Below are positions 52,922 to 61,940 of a stretch of 64,000 bases of DNA, in pieces. The stretch is from Shinella sp. PSBB067. GTDB taxonomy: Bacteria > Pseudomonadota > Alphaproteobacteria > Rhizobiales > Rhizobiaceae. Under the pieces are notes generated by a model that did not search any database, was not told where the DNA came from, and saw nothing but the letters and a program-made list of their open reading frames with translations. Numbering within the stretch: the first letter of the stretch is position 1; the number at the start of each line of letters is the position of its first letter. A program made the translations under genes and the position numbers. The DNA is taken from positions 1,240,001 through 1,304,000 of the forward strand of contig NZ_CP069303.1 of the NCBI RefSeq assembly GCF_016839145.1, given 5' to 3'.

Positions 52922-54778
52922 TCAGGCACGCACGCGCACATAGGAACCGGGAGCCTCCTCGATGGAGTTCATGGTGCCGCCGGTCTTGCGGGCCGGCACC
53001 ATGCGGTCGTCCTCGGCCTTGATCCATTCGTGCCAGTGCGGCCACCAGGAGCCGGGGGTCTCCTCGGCCTTCTTCACCCAGTCCTCGAATTCCCCCTTGA
53101 CCGGGCCGCCGGTCCAGAACTGGTATTTCATCTTGTCGGGCGGGTTGACGACGCCGGCGATATGGCCGGAGCCGGCCATCACATAGGTGACCTTGCCGCC
53201 GAAATACTTGCTGCCCACGAAGACCGATTTCGCCGGGGCGATATGGTCCTCCCTGGTGGCGAGGTTGTAGATCGGGATCTTCACATCCTTCAGCGAAACC
53301 TTCTCGCCGGCCAGCACCATCTCGCCCTTTGACAGGGTGTTGTTGAGATAGCAATTCCTCAGGTAGAACGAATGGTTGGCGGCGGGCATTCGCGTGGAAT
53401 CTGAATTCCAGTAGAGAAGATCGAAGGGCATCGGCTCCTGGCCCTTCAGGTAGTTGTTGACGAAATAGGGCCAGATCAGCTCGGAGGCGCGCAGCATGTT
53501 GAAGGCGGTCGCCATCTTGGAGCCGTCGAGATAGCCCGTCGCCTTCATGCCGCGCTCGATGGCGTCGATCTGGTCCTCGTCGGCGAAGACCTTGAGGTCG
53601 CCGGCAAAGGTGAAATCGACCTGCGTGGTGAAGAGCGTCGCGGTGCGGATGCGCCTGTCGCCTTCCCTCGCATGCAGCGCCAGCGTCGCGGCGAGCAGCG
53701 TGCCGCCGACGCAATAGCCGGTGGCGTTGACCTCGTCCTCGCCGGTCGCCTGCTTGATCGTGTCCAGCGCGAAGCCGACGCCTTCGCGGGCATAGGCTTC
53801 CCAGCCTTTGTCCGCATGACGCTCGTCCGGGTTCACCCAGGAGATGACGAAGACCGTATGGCCCTGGTCGACCGCCCATTTGATGAAGGATTTCGTCGGA
53901 TTGAGGTCGAGGATATAGAACTTGTTGATCCAGGGCGGGCAGATGAGGAGCGGGCGCTTCAGTACCTTGTCCGTCGTCGCATCGTACTGGATAACCTGGC
54001 AGACGTCGCTCTGCGCCAGCACCTTGCCCGGCGTCAGCGCCATGTTCTCGCCGATGGCGAACTTGCTGGTATCCGTCTGGCGCAGCTTGAGATCGCCCCG
54101 GCCGGCGGCGATATCCTCGGCCAGCATCTTCATGCCGCGCACGAGGTTCGCCCCGTTGGTGGCGACCGTCTCGCGGTAGAGCTGCGGATTGGTGGTGATG
54201 AAGTTGGAGGGCGAGATGGCGCTGGCGATCTGCTTGACGTAGAACGCCGCCTTGTGGCGCGTGTGCTCGTCGAGGCCTTCGGCGTCCGCGACCAGCTTCT
54301 CCGCCCAGTCGGACGTCACGAAATAGACCTGCCGCAGGAAATCGAAGAACGGGTTCTTCACCCAGTCCTCGTCGGAGAAGCGCTTGTCCTTGCCGTGCGG
54401 ATCGGGCGCGTCCTCGACCTCGTTGCCGCCGAGCTTGCTGAGCGTGCGCGACCAGATGTTGAAGTAGCTGCCGAGCAGCATGGTCTGCGCTTCGAGCGTG
54501 CGGCGCGGGTCCGCCAGCCAGTATTCGGAGACCCTGGAGAGCGTCTTGACCATGTCGACCATCGGCTCGGCGACGGTGTCGACCTTCTCGCCGGTCTCGC
54601 GCGGGGCAAGCCAGGCGGAGGCGGCCTTGCCGAGCTGTTCGACGGTTCGGGCGAGATTGACCGTCAGCGCCTCGGGATCCTTGACGATGTAGGGCTCGAT
54701 CGCGGCGGGGTCGAAGGGCTGGAAACCGGGCTTGTCGCCAGCCGCATCGCGTTCGCCCGCTTTGCTGTCCTCGGCCAT
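52922..54778 (-). CDS. phaC: Class I poly(R)-hydroxyalkanoate synthase PhaC
   Basis: A 618-residue synthase that polymerises hydroxyacyl-CoA to polyhydroxyalkanoate granules. The lipase-like box with the catalytic Cys is [13 protein letters not shown], catalytic Asp in [11 protein letters not shown], and His in [13 protein letters not shown]. The N-terminal domain ([28 protein letters not shown]) is typical of class I. GGGAGG precedes the ATG. The short 20-nt gap to sfsA suggests a phaC-sfsA-map-radC unit. No phaA/phaB or phasin gene is in the window. Confidence 0.95.
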   Translation of the reverse strand: MAEDSKAGERDAAGDKPGFQPFDPAAIEPYIVKDPEALTVNLARTVEQLGKAASAWLAPRETGEKVDTVAEPMVDMVKTLSRVSEYWLADPRRTLEAQTMLLGSYFNIWSRTLSKLGGNEVEDAPDPHGKDKRFSDEDWVKNPFFDFLRQVYFVTSDWAEKLVADAEGLDEHTRHKAAFYVKQIASAISPSNFITTNPQLYRETVATNGANLVRGMKMLAEDIAAGRGDLKLRQTDTSKFAIGENMALTPGKVLAQSDVCQVIQYDATTDKVLKRPLLICPPWINKFYILDLNPTKSFIKWAVDQGHTVFVISWVNPDERHADKGWEAYAREGVGFALDTIKQATGEDEVNATGYCVGGTLLAATLALHAREGDRRIRTATLFTTQVDFTFAGDLKVFADEDQIDAIERGMKATGYLDGSKMATAFNMLRASELIWPYFVNNYLKGQEPMPFDLLYWNSDSTRMPAANHSFYLRNCYLNNTLSKGEMVLAGEKVSLKDVKIPIYNLATREDHIAPAKSVFVGSKYFGGKVTYVMAGSGHIAGVVNPPDKMKYQFWTGGPVKGEFEDWVKKAEETPGSWWPHWHEWIKAEDDRMVPARKTGGTMNSIEEAPGSYVRVRA

Positions 54779-54903
54779 GGCTTCCTCCCGATTGTATTGT
54801 TACTTTTGTATTTTTACATTCTCTGCGAAACAGATTACAAGGGCCTGACAGCCTTTCGCCGCAAGATCGGGAACCCGTCGTTTCGACAGGAGCATACAGC
54901 CAC

Positions 54904-55242
54904 ATGGCTTTCGAATTCAGGCGCTTCCGCGCCGTTCTTCTCTTGGCCGCCGTGCCGGCGGCTCTGGCAGCCTGCGCCTCGTCGGAAGCGCCCTCCACGG
55001 TCAATGCCGGTGCGAACCGCGCGGCCGTCTATCCCGACATCACCGCCATCGTCAGCGCCGAGACGCAGCAGATGAGCGACGAGGAGGCGGCCAGCTACAG
55101 CGCCAGCCTGACCGCGCTGACCAATCGCCGCAGGGCGGGGACGATCTCGGAAGCCGAATATCGCCGGCAGCTTGCCGAATTGCAGGCGCTGCGCGACAGC
55201 CACGGCAAGGCGACGCTCGCCGAGATCGAAGGCAAGAAATAG
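54904..55242 (+). CDS. Small lipoprotein of unknown function (112 aa)
   Basis: Signal peptide with lipobox AALAACASS, lipid-modified Cys about residue 24. Mature part: a Glu/Ser/Ala segment and a SHOCT-like C-terminal pattern ([25 protein letters not shown]). No enzyme motif. It is divergent from phaC, across a 125-nt AT-rich promoter region. Probably anchored in the inner or outer membrane. Function unknown. Confidence 0.75.
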   Translation: MAFEFRRFRAVLLLAAVPAALAACASSEAPSTVNAGANRAAVYPDITAIVSAETQQMSDEEAASYSASLTALTNRRRAGTISEAEYRRQLAELQALRDSHGKATLAEIEGKK

Positions 55243-55416
55243 CGCTTGCCTTTCTTGCCGTTTGGCAGCAAAGCCAAAGACGGCCATTTGGCCGCCGGCG
55301 CGGGCGGAGCGCCTTCATTTCGAACGCTTTCGCCCTTACTCGGTACTTGAAACGCGCGGAGTTTTGCGTCGTCCGGCAAGGCCGCCGGAGGGGCTCCGCG
55401 CTCAACGGGGTAAAAG

Positions 55417-56634
55417 ATGGAAGAGTTTCACAAGGTCCGGCGTCTGCCGCCATATGTTTTCGAACAGGTCAACCGTTTGAAAGCAAGCGCGCGAGCGGGC
55501 GGCGCCGACATCATCGACCTTGGCATGGGCAACCCCGACCTGCCGACGCCGAAGGCCATCGTCGACAAGCTCTGCGAGGTGGTCCAGGACCCGCGCACGC
55601 ACCGTTATTCCTCCTCCAAGGGCATTCCGGGCCTTCGCCGCGCGCAGGCCGCCTATTACGCCCGCCGCTTCGGCGTGAAGCTGAACCCGGAGACGCAGGT
55701 CGTCGCGACGCTGGGCTCCAAGGAAGGCTTCGCCAACATGGCGCAGGCGATCACCGCGCCGGGCGACGTCATCCTCTGCCCGAACCCGACCTATCCGATC
55801 CACGCCTTCGGCTTCCTGATGACCGGCGGGGTCATCCGCTCCATCCCGGTCGAGCCGGACGAGAGCTTCTTCCCGCCGCTCGAGCGCGCCGTGCGCCACT
55901 CGATCCCGAAGCCGCTCGCGCTGATCCTCAATTATCCGTCGAACCCGACGGCCCAGGTCGCCACGCTCGATTTCTACAAGGACGTCATCGCCTTTGCGAA
56001 GAAGCACGACATCATCGTGCTCTCCGACCTTGCCTATTCGGAAATCTACTTCGACGATACGCCGCCGCCGTCCGTGCTGGAAGTGCCGGGCGCGATGGAC
56101 ATCACCGTCGAGTTCACCTCCATGTCGAAGACCTTCTCCATGCCCGGCTGGCGCATGGGCTTTGCGGTCGGCAACGAGCGCCTGATCGCCGCGCTGACCC
56201 GCGTGAAGTCCTATCTCGACTACGGTGCCTTCACGCCGATCCAGGTGGCCGCGACCCATGCGCTGAACGGCGACGGCTCGGACATCGCGGAAGTGCGTAA
56301 CGTCTACAAGCGCCGCCGCGACGTGATGGTCGAGACCTTCGGCAAGGCCGGCTTCGAAGTGCCGCCGCCGGCCGCGACCATGTTCGCCTGGGCGAAGATC
56401 CCGGAAAAGTTCCGCCATCTCGGCTCGCTGGAATTCTCCAAGCTGCTCGTCGAGAAGGCGGATGTCGCCGTCGCTCCCGGCGTCGGCTTCGGGGAGCTCG
56501 GCGACGATTACGTCCGCCTCGCGCTGGTCGAGAACGAGCACCGCATCCGCCAGGCTGCGCGCAATATTAAGAAGTTCCTTTCCACGGCCGACGAGACGAT
56601 GCACAACGTCATCTCGCTGAACGCCCATCGCTAA
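55417..56634 (+). CDS. PLP-dependent aminotransferase (LL-DAP/alanine-type)
   Basis: A 405-residue class I/II aminotransferase. The PLP lysine is in SMSKTFSMPGWRMGF. Other sites are DLGMGNPDLPTPKAIV, YSSSKGIPGLRRA, NPTYPIHAFGF and NYPSNPTAQVA. The sequence resembles the AlaC/AatC branch and genes labelled LL-diaminopimelate aminotransferase in rhizobia. Substrate cannot be fixed from sequence; alanine/glutamate or methionine-related substrates are possible. It lies 57 nt upstream of hom (homoserine dehydrogenase), which hints at aspartate-family amino acid metabolism. Confidence 0.87.
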   Translation: MEEFHKVRRLPPYVFEQVNRLKASARAGGADIIDLGMGNPDLPTPKAIVDKLCEVVQDPRTHRYSSSKGIPGLRRAQAAYYARRFGVKLNPETQVVATLGSKEGFANMAQAITAPGDVILCPNPTYPIHAFGFLMTGGVIRSIPVEPDESFFPPLERAVRHSIPKPLALILNYPSNPTAQVATLDFYKDVIAFAKKHDIIVLSDLAYSEIYFDDTPPPSVLEVPGAMDITVEFTSMSKTFSMPGWRMGFAVGNERLIAALTRVKSYLDYGAFTPIQVAATHALNGDGSDIAEVRNVYKRRRDVMVETFGKAGFEVPPPAATMFAWAKIPEKFRHLGSLEFSKLLVEKADVAVAPGVGFGELGDDYVRLALVENEHRIRQAARNIKKFLSTADETMHNVISLNAHR

Positions 56635-56642
56635 TGAAATCC

Positions 56643-56669
56643 GCCCTCCGCGTTCGGCGGAGGGCTTTT
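56643..56669 (+). terminator. Terminator or attenuator between the aminotransferase and hom
   Basis: GCCCTCCGC / GCGGAGGGC, 9-bp stem, 5-nt loop, TTTT. It lies 23 nt before the hom start and could reduce read-through from the aminotransferase gene. Confidence 0.75.
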
Positions 56670-56691
56670 CCAGAACTCATAGGACATGACC

Positions 56692-58014
56692 ATGGCTGAT
56701 GCCCTGAAGATCGGCATTGCGGGCTTGGGGACCGTTGGTGCCTCGCTCGCGAAGATTCTCGTCGAACGCAGGGACATGCTTGAGACGACGTGCGGCCGGC
56801 CGATCGAGATCGTCGCCGTCACGGCGCGCAGCAAGGGCCGCGATCGCGGCGTCGATCTCTCCGCTGCCGAATGGTTCGACGATCCGGTGGCGCTCGCCCG
56901 CGAGGCGAAGATCGACGTCTTCGTGGAACTGATGGGCGGGGCGGGCGATCCGGCCCTTGCCGCCGTCAAGGCGGCGCTGTCGCGCGGAGTCCATGTCGTG
57001 ACGGCCAACAAGGCGCTGCTCGCCGCCCACGGCGTCGAGCTTGCCGGCATCGCCGAGAAGCACGGCTCGCTGCTCAACTACGAGGCGGCGGTCGCCGGCG
57101 GCATCCCGGTCATCAAGGCGCTGCGCGAATCCCTGACGGGCAACACCATTTCCCGCGTCTACGGGATCATGAACGGCACCTGCAACTACATCCTGACCAA
57201 GATGGAGAAGGAGGGGCTTTCCTTCGAGGCATGCCTCAAGGAAGCCCAGCGTCTCGGCTATGCCGAAGCCGACCCCGCCTTCGACATCGAGGGCAACGAC
57301 ACGGCACACAAGCTGTCGATCCTGACGACGCTCGCCTTCGGCACGAGGATCTCGGCCGACGACATCTATCTCGAAGGCATCACCAACATCTCCATCGACG
57401 ATATCCGCGCCGCCGCCGATCTCGGCTACCGCATCAAGCTGCTCGGCGTCGCGCAGAAGACCGATACGGGCGTCGAACAGCGCGTGCACCCGACCATGGT
57501 GCCGCTCGACAGCGTCATCGCGCAGGTCGACGGCGTGACGAACGCCGTCGCCATCGAATCGGACATTCTCGGCGAGCTGCTGATGGTCGGCCCCGGCGCG
57601 GGCGGCAATGCCACGGCCTCGGCCGTGCTCGGCGACATCGCCGACATCGCCAAGAGCCGCCCCGGCGCGCAGACCGTGCCGGCGCTCGGCCGCCCGGCCG
57701 CCGCGCTCGCGCCCTACAAGCGCGCGCAGATCCGCAAGCACCACGGTGGCTACTTCATCCGTCTCTCGGTGGAGGACCGCACGGGCGTCTTCGCCAGCAT
57801 CGCGCGGCACATGGCGGAGAACGGCATCTCGCTGGAATCCATCGTGCAGCGCGCGCAGTCGACGGCCGAATCGACCGATCCGAAGACGATCATCCTCGTC
57901 ACCCACGCCACCATGGAGGATTCCGTCCGCAAGGCCGTCGCTTCCATCAAGAGCGAGGGCTATCTTGTCGGCGAGCCGCAGGTGATCCGCATCGAGCGGC
58001 CGAAGGCGGCCTGA
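56692..58014 (+). CDS. hom: Homoserine dehydrogenase
   Basis: A 440-residue enzyme reducing aspartate semialdehyde to homoserine. NAD(P) motif GIAGLGTVGASL, catalytic region in VTANKALLAAHG and YEAAVAGGIPVIKALRESLTGN, and NGTCNYILTKME. A C-terminal ACT domain begins about residue 348 (HHGGYFIRLSVEDRTGVFASI), as in threonine-regulated forms. The ATG at 56692 has AGGA at a suitable distance; the ATG two codons earlier is alternative. The pathway leads to methionine, threonine and isoleucine; metE is nearby at 61941. Confidence 0.95.
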   Translation: MADALKIGIAGLGTVGASLAKILVERRDMLETTCGRPIEIVAVTARSKGRDRGVDLSAAEWFDDPVALAREAKIDVFVELMGGAGDPALAAVKAALSRGVHVVTANKALLAAHGVELAGIAEKHGSLLNYEAAVAGGIPVIKALRESLTGNTISRVYGIMNGTCNYILTKMEKEGLSFEACLKEAQRLGYAEADPAFDIEGNDTAHKLSILTTLAFGTRISADDIYLEGITNISIDDIRAAADLGYRIKLLGVAQKTDTGVEQRVHPTMVPLDSVIAQVDGVTNAVAIESDILGELLMVGPGAGGNATASAVLGDIADIAKSRPGAQTVPALGRPAAALAPYKRAQIRKHHGGYFIRLSVEDRTGVFASIARHMAENGISLESIVQRAQSTAESTDPKTIILVTHATMEDSVRKAVASIKSEGYLVGEPQVIRIERPKAA

Positions 58015-58076
58015 TTTTCGCGTCTTCGGCAAGGCGTGGTATCGGGTCGTTGATGAACCTCGCCACACCCACTGTC

Positions 58077-58162
58077 GTCATGCTCGGCCTTGAGCCGAGG
58101 ATGCATCCTCCGGGAAGGCGGGTGGATGCTCGGCTCAAGGCCGAGCATGACGAAGGAGAGGT
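58077..58162. repeat. RIME-like palindromic intergenic repeat, copy 2
   Basis: A 75-nt inverted repeat with arms of about 28 nt: it opens GTCATGCTCGGCCTTGAGCC and closes with the complement, ending GAGCATGAC, then the tail GAAGGAGAGGT. Same design as the copy at 618-702. It lies between hom and recJ. Confidence 0.85.
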
Positions 58163-58201
58163 TGACGCGACTTTGCCTGCAGTCTGGTTGCCGGAGCCGC
58201 C

Positions 58202-60010
58202 ATGAGCATGTTGGAAAACGCAGATCCCGTCAGCCGGGCCTTCCTCGGCGTCGAGCGCTCGGCGACCGGGCAGCGCTGGGTGGCGCGGCTCGACCAGGCG
58301 GGGGAGAACCGCGCGCTGGCGATGAGCCAGACGCACGGCTTGCCGGACCTGATCTGCCGCGTCCTGTCGGGACGCGGCGTCGCCTTCGAGAACGCGCTGG
58401 AGTTCCTCGATCCGACGCTCCGCCGGCTGATGCCGGAACCCTACGGCCTGATGGATTGCGAGGCGGCGACGGAACGGCTGGCGCGCGCGGTCGAGCGTGG
58501 CGAGCGCGTGGCGATCTTCGGCGACTATGATGTTGACGGCGCTGCCTCCTCGGCGCTGCTCTACCGTTTCCTCGCGCATTTCGGCGTGCCGGCGGAGATC
58601 TACATTCCCGACCGCATCTTCGAGGGCTACGGGCCGAATCCCAATGCCATCGGCCAGCTTATCGACCGCGGCGCGCAGTTGATCGTCACGGTCGACTGTG
58701 GCTCGACGAGCCGCGAATCGCTCGCCGTCGCGCGCGAACGCGGCATCGACGTCGTCGTCATCGACCACCACCAGGTCGGCGTGGACCTGCCGCCTGCCGT
58801 GGCGCTGGTCAATCCCAATCGCGAGGATGACCTGTCGGGGCAGGGGCATCTGTCCGCCGCCGGCGTCGTCTTCCTTGTTCTGGTGGCGCTGCAGCGGCTG
58901 CTGCGCCAGCGCGGCGACACGCGCGCAGGAAGCTTCGACCTTCTCTCCATGCTCGATCTGGTGGCGCTTTCCACGGTCTGCGACGTCGTTCCGCTGAAGG
59001 GGCTGAACCGCGCCTATGTGGTCAAGGGCCTCGTCGCCGCGCGCCATCTCGGCAATGCCGGCCTGACGGCGCTGCTCAAGCAGGCAGGCATCGGCGGGCC
59101 GGTGACGCCATACCATCTCGGCTTCCTCGTCGGCCCGCGCATCAATGCCGGCGGACGCATCGGCGATGCCGCCCTTGGCAGCCGCCTCCTGACCATCGAC
59201 GAGCCGGGCGAGGCAGAGCGCATCGCAAAGCAGCTCGACGATTTGAACCGCGAACGGCAGGCCATGGAAGTCGCCATGCTCGCCGAGGCCGAGGCCGAGG
59301 CGCAGGCGGAATACGGCGCCGGCGAAAGCGCCTCGGTGATCCTGACGGCCCGCGAGGGCTGGCATCCGGGCGTCGTCGGCCTGCTTGCCTCGCGGCTGAA
59401 GGACCGCTTCCGCCGCCCGGCATTCGCCATCGCCTTCGACCCCTCGGGCAAGGGCACCGGCTCCGGCCGCTCGATCAGCGGCTTCGATCTCGGCCGCATG
59501 GTGCGCGCTGCCGTGGAGGAGGGCATCCTCGTCAAGGGCGGCGGCCATGCCATGGCGGCGGGCCTGACGGTGGAGCGGGAAAAACTCGGCCGGCTGCGCA
59601 GCTTCTTCGAGGAGCGCGCGGAACGCACCGTGCGCGACCTCGTCGCCGTGGAGACGCTGAAGATCGATGGCGCGCTAAGCGCCAGCGGCGCCACGCTGGC
59701 GCTTGCCGATCAGCTCGAACAGGCCGGCCCCTATGGCTCCGGCCATCCGCAGCCGATCTTCGCGCTGCCGGCGCATCGCGTGCGCGACGTGCGCCCCGTC
59801 GGCGTCAATCATCTGCGCGTCAGCCTCGAAGGCCCCGACGGCGGACGGCTCGACGCCATGGCCTTCCGCGCCGCGGAAGCCGATCTCGGCCTCTTCCTGA
59901 TGAGGGAGCGCGGGCAGGCGGTGCATCTGGCCGGCACGCTTTCCGCCGATAGCTGGCAGGGCAACCGGCGCATCCAGTTTCGCGTGATCGACGCCGCCAA
60001 GGCGTTCTGA
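58202..60010 (+). CDS. recJ: Single-stranded-DNA exonuclease RecJ
   Basis: A 602-residue 5'-3' exonuclease of recombination and repair. DHH phosphoesterase motifs: FGDYDVDGAASSALL, IVTVDCGS and VIDHHQVG. The DHHA1 domain has KGGGHAMAAGLTVE, and an OB fold closes the C-terminus. GTGACGCCAYHLGF-like segment (PVTPYHLGFLVGPRINAGGRI split) marks the family. The start is ATG 58202 or the ATG two codons later. Downstream of hom and a RIME-like repeat. Confidence 0.95.
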   Translation: MSMLENADPVSRAFLGVERSATGQRWVARLDQAGENRALAMSQTHGLPDLICRVLSGRGVAFENALEFLDPTLRRLMPEPYGLMDCEAATERLARAVERGERVAIFGDYDVDGAASSALLYRFLAHFGVPAEIYIPDRIFEGYGPNPNAIGQLIDRGAQLIVTVDCGSTSRESLAVARERGIDVVVIDHHQVGVDLPPAVALVNPNREDDLSGQGHLSAAGVVFLVLVALQRLLRQRGDTRAGSFDLLSMLDLVALSTVCDVVPLKGLNRAYVVKGLVAARHLGNAGLTALLKQAGIGGPVTPYHLGFLVGPRINAGGRIGDAALGSRLLTIDEPGEAERIAKQLDDLNRERQAMEVAMLAEAEAEAQAEYGAGESASVILTAREGWHPGVVGLLASRLKDRFRRPAFAIAFDPSGKGTGSGRSISGFDLGRMVRAAVEEGILVKGGGHAMAAGLTVEREKLGRLRSFFEERAERTVRDLVAVETLKIDGALSASGATLALADQLEQAGPYGSGHPQPIFALPAHRVRDVRPVGVNHLRVSLEGPDGGRLDAMAFRAAEADLGLFLMRERGQAVHLAGTLSADSWQGNRRIQFRVIDAAKAF

Positions 60011-60316
60011 CCGGCTTGCCGGTCGATGACGCATTCAGGAAAGCGGGTGAGGGCGGTTTCCGGCCCGGCAGGCCTGCCGCCTGGCGGCGGGCCGCGGCGC
60101 AACCCCGCGATCCGGTTGCCGATTTCGTCGCGCATCTGCTATTCCCGGTGCACGGGCCTGCATGAACGACAATATCCGATCGCGACATGCAAACGGTTTT
60201 CCGGATTTTCATGTGATTGATTTTATCGATTAATTATCCCGATTACGGCACCTTGCCGGCCGCCGGGCCGCTGCTGATACTGCGCTGCATCGAAAACGTT
60301 TTACGGTTGAAGAAGC
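60011..60316. other. Intergenic region between recJ and the Rieske gene
   Basis: 306 nt. It begins with the hairpin GACCGGC-TT-GCCGGTC overlapping the recJ stop and lacks a T-run. An AT-rich stretch at about 60210-60245 could be a promoter. A LacI-type half palindrome lies at 60293-60302. No gene was seen. Confidence 0.55.
60293..60302. promoter_or_regulatory. AAAACGTTTT palindrome before the Rieske gene
   Basis: A 10-nt perfect palindrome with C-G centre, of the kind bound by LacI-family regulators, 14 nt before the start codon at 60317. It could block translation or transcription initiation; the regulator is unknown. Confidence 0.3.
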
Positions 60317-61546
60317 ATGGCGCAGGCTGCGGACGCTCTAATCGATAGTGCAAATGATGGAATCGCCCGCTTGATCGTCGAGCACCGCAAGGGGCATGGC
60401 CTTGCCCGGCCGTTCTACCAGGATCCGGAGATATACCGGCGCGATATGGAGCGGGTCTTTCGCCGCCACTGGCACTGTCTCGCCCACGAGAGCGTCATTC
60501 CAGAGGTCAATGACTTCGAGGTCTTCCGCATCGATACAGAGCAGGTGATTCTCACACGCGCGCCGGACGGGTCGGTTCATGCGATGCTCAACGTCTGTCG
60601 CCACCGCGGCGCGGAGGTCTGCACGAAACAGAAAGGCAATGCGCGGGTCTTCGTCTGTCCGTACCATGCCTGGACCTACGGCAACGATGGCAGCCTCAAG
60701 GCGGCCCGGCTGATGCCGAAGGATTTCAGGCGCGAGGACCACGGGCTGAAGACGCTGCATGTCCGCGTCGTCGAAGGGCTCGTCTTCATCTCCTTCGCCG
60801 AAGAGCCGCTCGACTTTTCCGAGGTGGAGAACCTGCTGCACGCGACCTGCGGCCAATACGGCTGGGCGGGTGCCAGGGTCGCGCATCGCGAGACCTATCC
60901 GGTCGCCGCCAACTGGAAGCTGGCGGTGGAGAACTATGTGGAATGCTACCATTGCGGCCCCGCGCATCCGGAATATTCGCAGACCCATGCGCTGGAACAG
61001 CCATTGCACATGATCGAGGCGCTGAACGAGGCGATGGAGGCGCGCACCTGCGCGCTCGGCATCGAGGTCGGCTCCGGCAATCACTGGCAGACCTCGCGCG
61101 AGGGCCGCGAGGCGATCCACGCCTTCCGCTATGCGCTCTATGACGGCGTGCAGAGCGGCAGCGAGGACGGCAGGGCGGTCGCGCCATTGATGGGCCGCTT
61201 CACCGATTTCGACGGCGGGGTCACCTCCATCCATCTCGGCGGCACGACATTCCTCGTCTGCTATCCCGACCACGGCATGATCTATCGCTTCATCCCGAAG
61301 ACGGCGGAAAGCTGCGAGATGGAGCTGATCTGGCTGGTCGACGGCGATGCGCAGGAGGGCAGGGACTACGATCTCGGGAAGCTCACCTGGCTCTGGAAGG
61401 TCACGACGGCGGAGGACAAGGCGATCATCGAGCACACCGCCCGCGGCGTGCAGTCGCACTATTTCGTGCCCGGCCCCATCGCGCCGATGGAGCACAACGA
61501 ACTGCGCTACATCGAGTGGTATCTCGACGAGATCAGCCGCGTCTGA
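60317..61546 (+). CDS. Rieske-type aromatic-ring-hydroxylating oxygenase alpha subunit, quaternary-amine type
   Basis: 409 residues. Rieske cluster: C94-R-H96 and C114-P-Y-H117 (CXH-X17-CXXH). Mononuclear iron: VENYVECYHCGPAHPEY with H212 and H217; the bridging residue is Glu209, not the usual Asp, as in carnitine, stachydrine and glycine-betaine oxygenases. The third iron ligand is probably the Asp in TTAEDKAIIEH. It likely demethylates or cleaves a quaternary ammonium compound, but the substrate is unknown. No reductase gene is beside it. It lies upstream of a B12-regulated metE. Start: GAAGAAGC before ATG 60317. Confidence 0.88.
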   Translation: MAQAADALIDSANDGIARLIVEHRKGHGLARPFYQDPEIYRRDMERVFRRHWHCLAHESVIPEVNDFEVFRIDTEQVILTRAPDGSVHAMLNVCRHRGAEVCTKQKGNARVFVCPYHAWTYGNDGSLKAARLMPKDFRREDHGLKTLHVRVVEGLVFISFAEEPLDFSEVENLLHATCGQYGWAGARVAHRETYPVAANWKLAVENYVECYHCGPAHPEYSQTHALEQPLHMIEALNEAMEARTCALGIEVGSGNHWQTSREGREAIHAFRYALYDGVQSGSEDGRAVAPLMGRFTDFDGGVTSIHLGGTTFLVCYPDHGMIYRFIPKTAESCEMELIWLVDGDAQEGRDYDLGKLTWLWKVTTAEDKAIIEHTARGVQSHYFVPGPIAPMEHNELRYIEWYLDEISRV

Positions 61547-61580
61547 GAGCGGTGCTCCGCGATCAGTGCAATAAATAAAG

Positions 61581-61600
61581 ACATAAAGATTTCTTTATGT
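61581..61600. promoter_or_regulatory. metE: 20-nt perfect palindrome upstream of metE
   Basis: ACATAAAGA-TT-TCTTTATGT with 9-nt arms, directly upstream of a TTGACA (-35) at 61604-61609. It resembles ArsR-family (SahR/SamR type) operators of methionine genes. I cannot confirm the regulator. Confidence 0.55.
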
Positions 61601-61603
61601 ATA

Positions 61604-61632
61604 TTGACAATCCCTCCGTTATGGCCAGAACT
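61604..61632 (+). promoter_or_regulatory. metE: Probable metE promoter
   Basis: TTGACA followed after 17 nt by AGAACT. The -35 is a consensus match; the -10 is weak. Just downstream starts the riboswitch. Confidence 0.5.
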
Positions 61633-61635
61633 GTG

Positions 61636-61828
61636 CCCGTCATGGTTCCCTGGAGCGGCATTATCCGTCCCAGGGCTAAGAGGGAATCCGGTGCGTCGAT
61701 CCGTCGGCAATGCCGGGGCTGCCCCCGCAACTGTAAACGGCGAGCCGCTGTCCACCGATGTCACTGAGGCCAAGGCCTTGGGAAGACGGACAGGGTGACG
61801 ACCCGTGAGCCAGGAGACCTGCCAAGAC
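61636..61828 (+). promoter_or_regulatory. metE: Cobalamin (B12) riboswitch
   Basis: Conserved core elements are in order: GAGGGAATCCGGTG, then CGGGGCTGCCCCCGCAACTG, GTCACTG, GGGAAGACGG, and the B12 box GAGCCAGGAGACCTGCC (61807-61823). It precedes metE, the B12-independent methionine synthase, so B12 should switch metE off when metH can work. The exact 5' boundary is estimated. Confidence 0.93.
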
Positions 61829-61910
61829 GAAATAACGTCCACGGGCGGGGTGTCCCGGTGGTTGCTGCAGTTCGCCTGAAACGGCGATGCCTGCTCGCGT
61901 CCGCTTTACC

Positions 61911-61937
61911 CATGCCCCCTGAAACCTATGGGGTATG
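61911..61937 (+). promoter_or_regulatory. metE: Ribosome-site sequestering hairpin before metE
   Basis: CATGCCCC pairs with GGGGTATG (8 bp, one G-U). The stem buries GGGG, the best ribosome site for the ATG at 61941, and an upstream ATG at 61935. It is a likely expression platform of the riboswitch acting on translation. No T-run follows, so transcription termination is less likely. Confidence 0.6.
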
Positions 61938-61940
61938 TCA

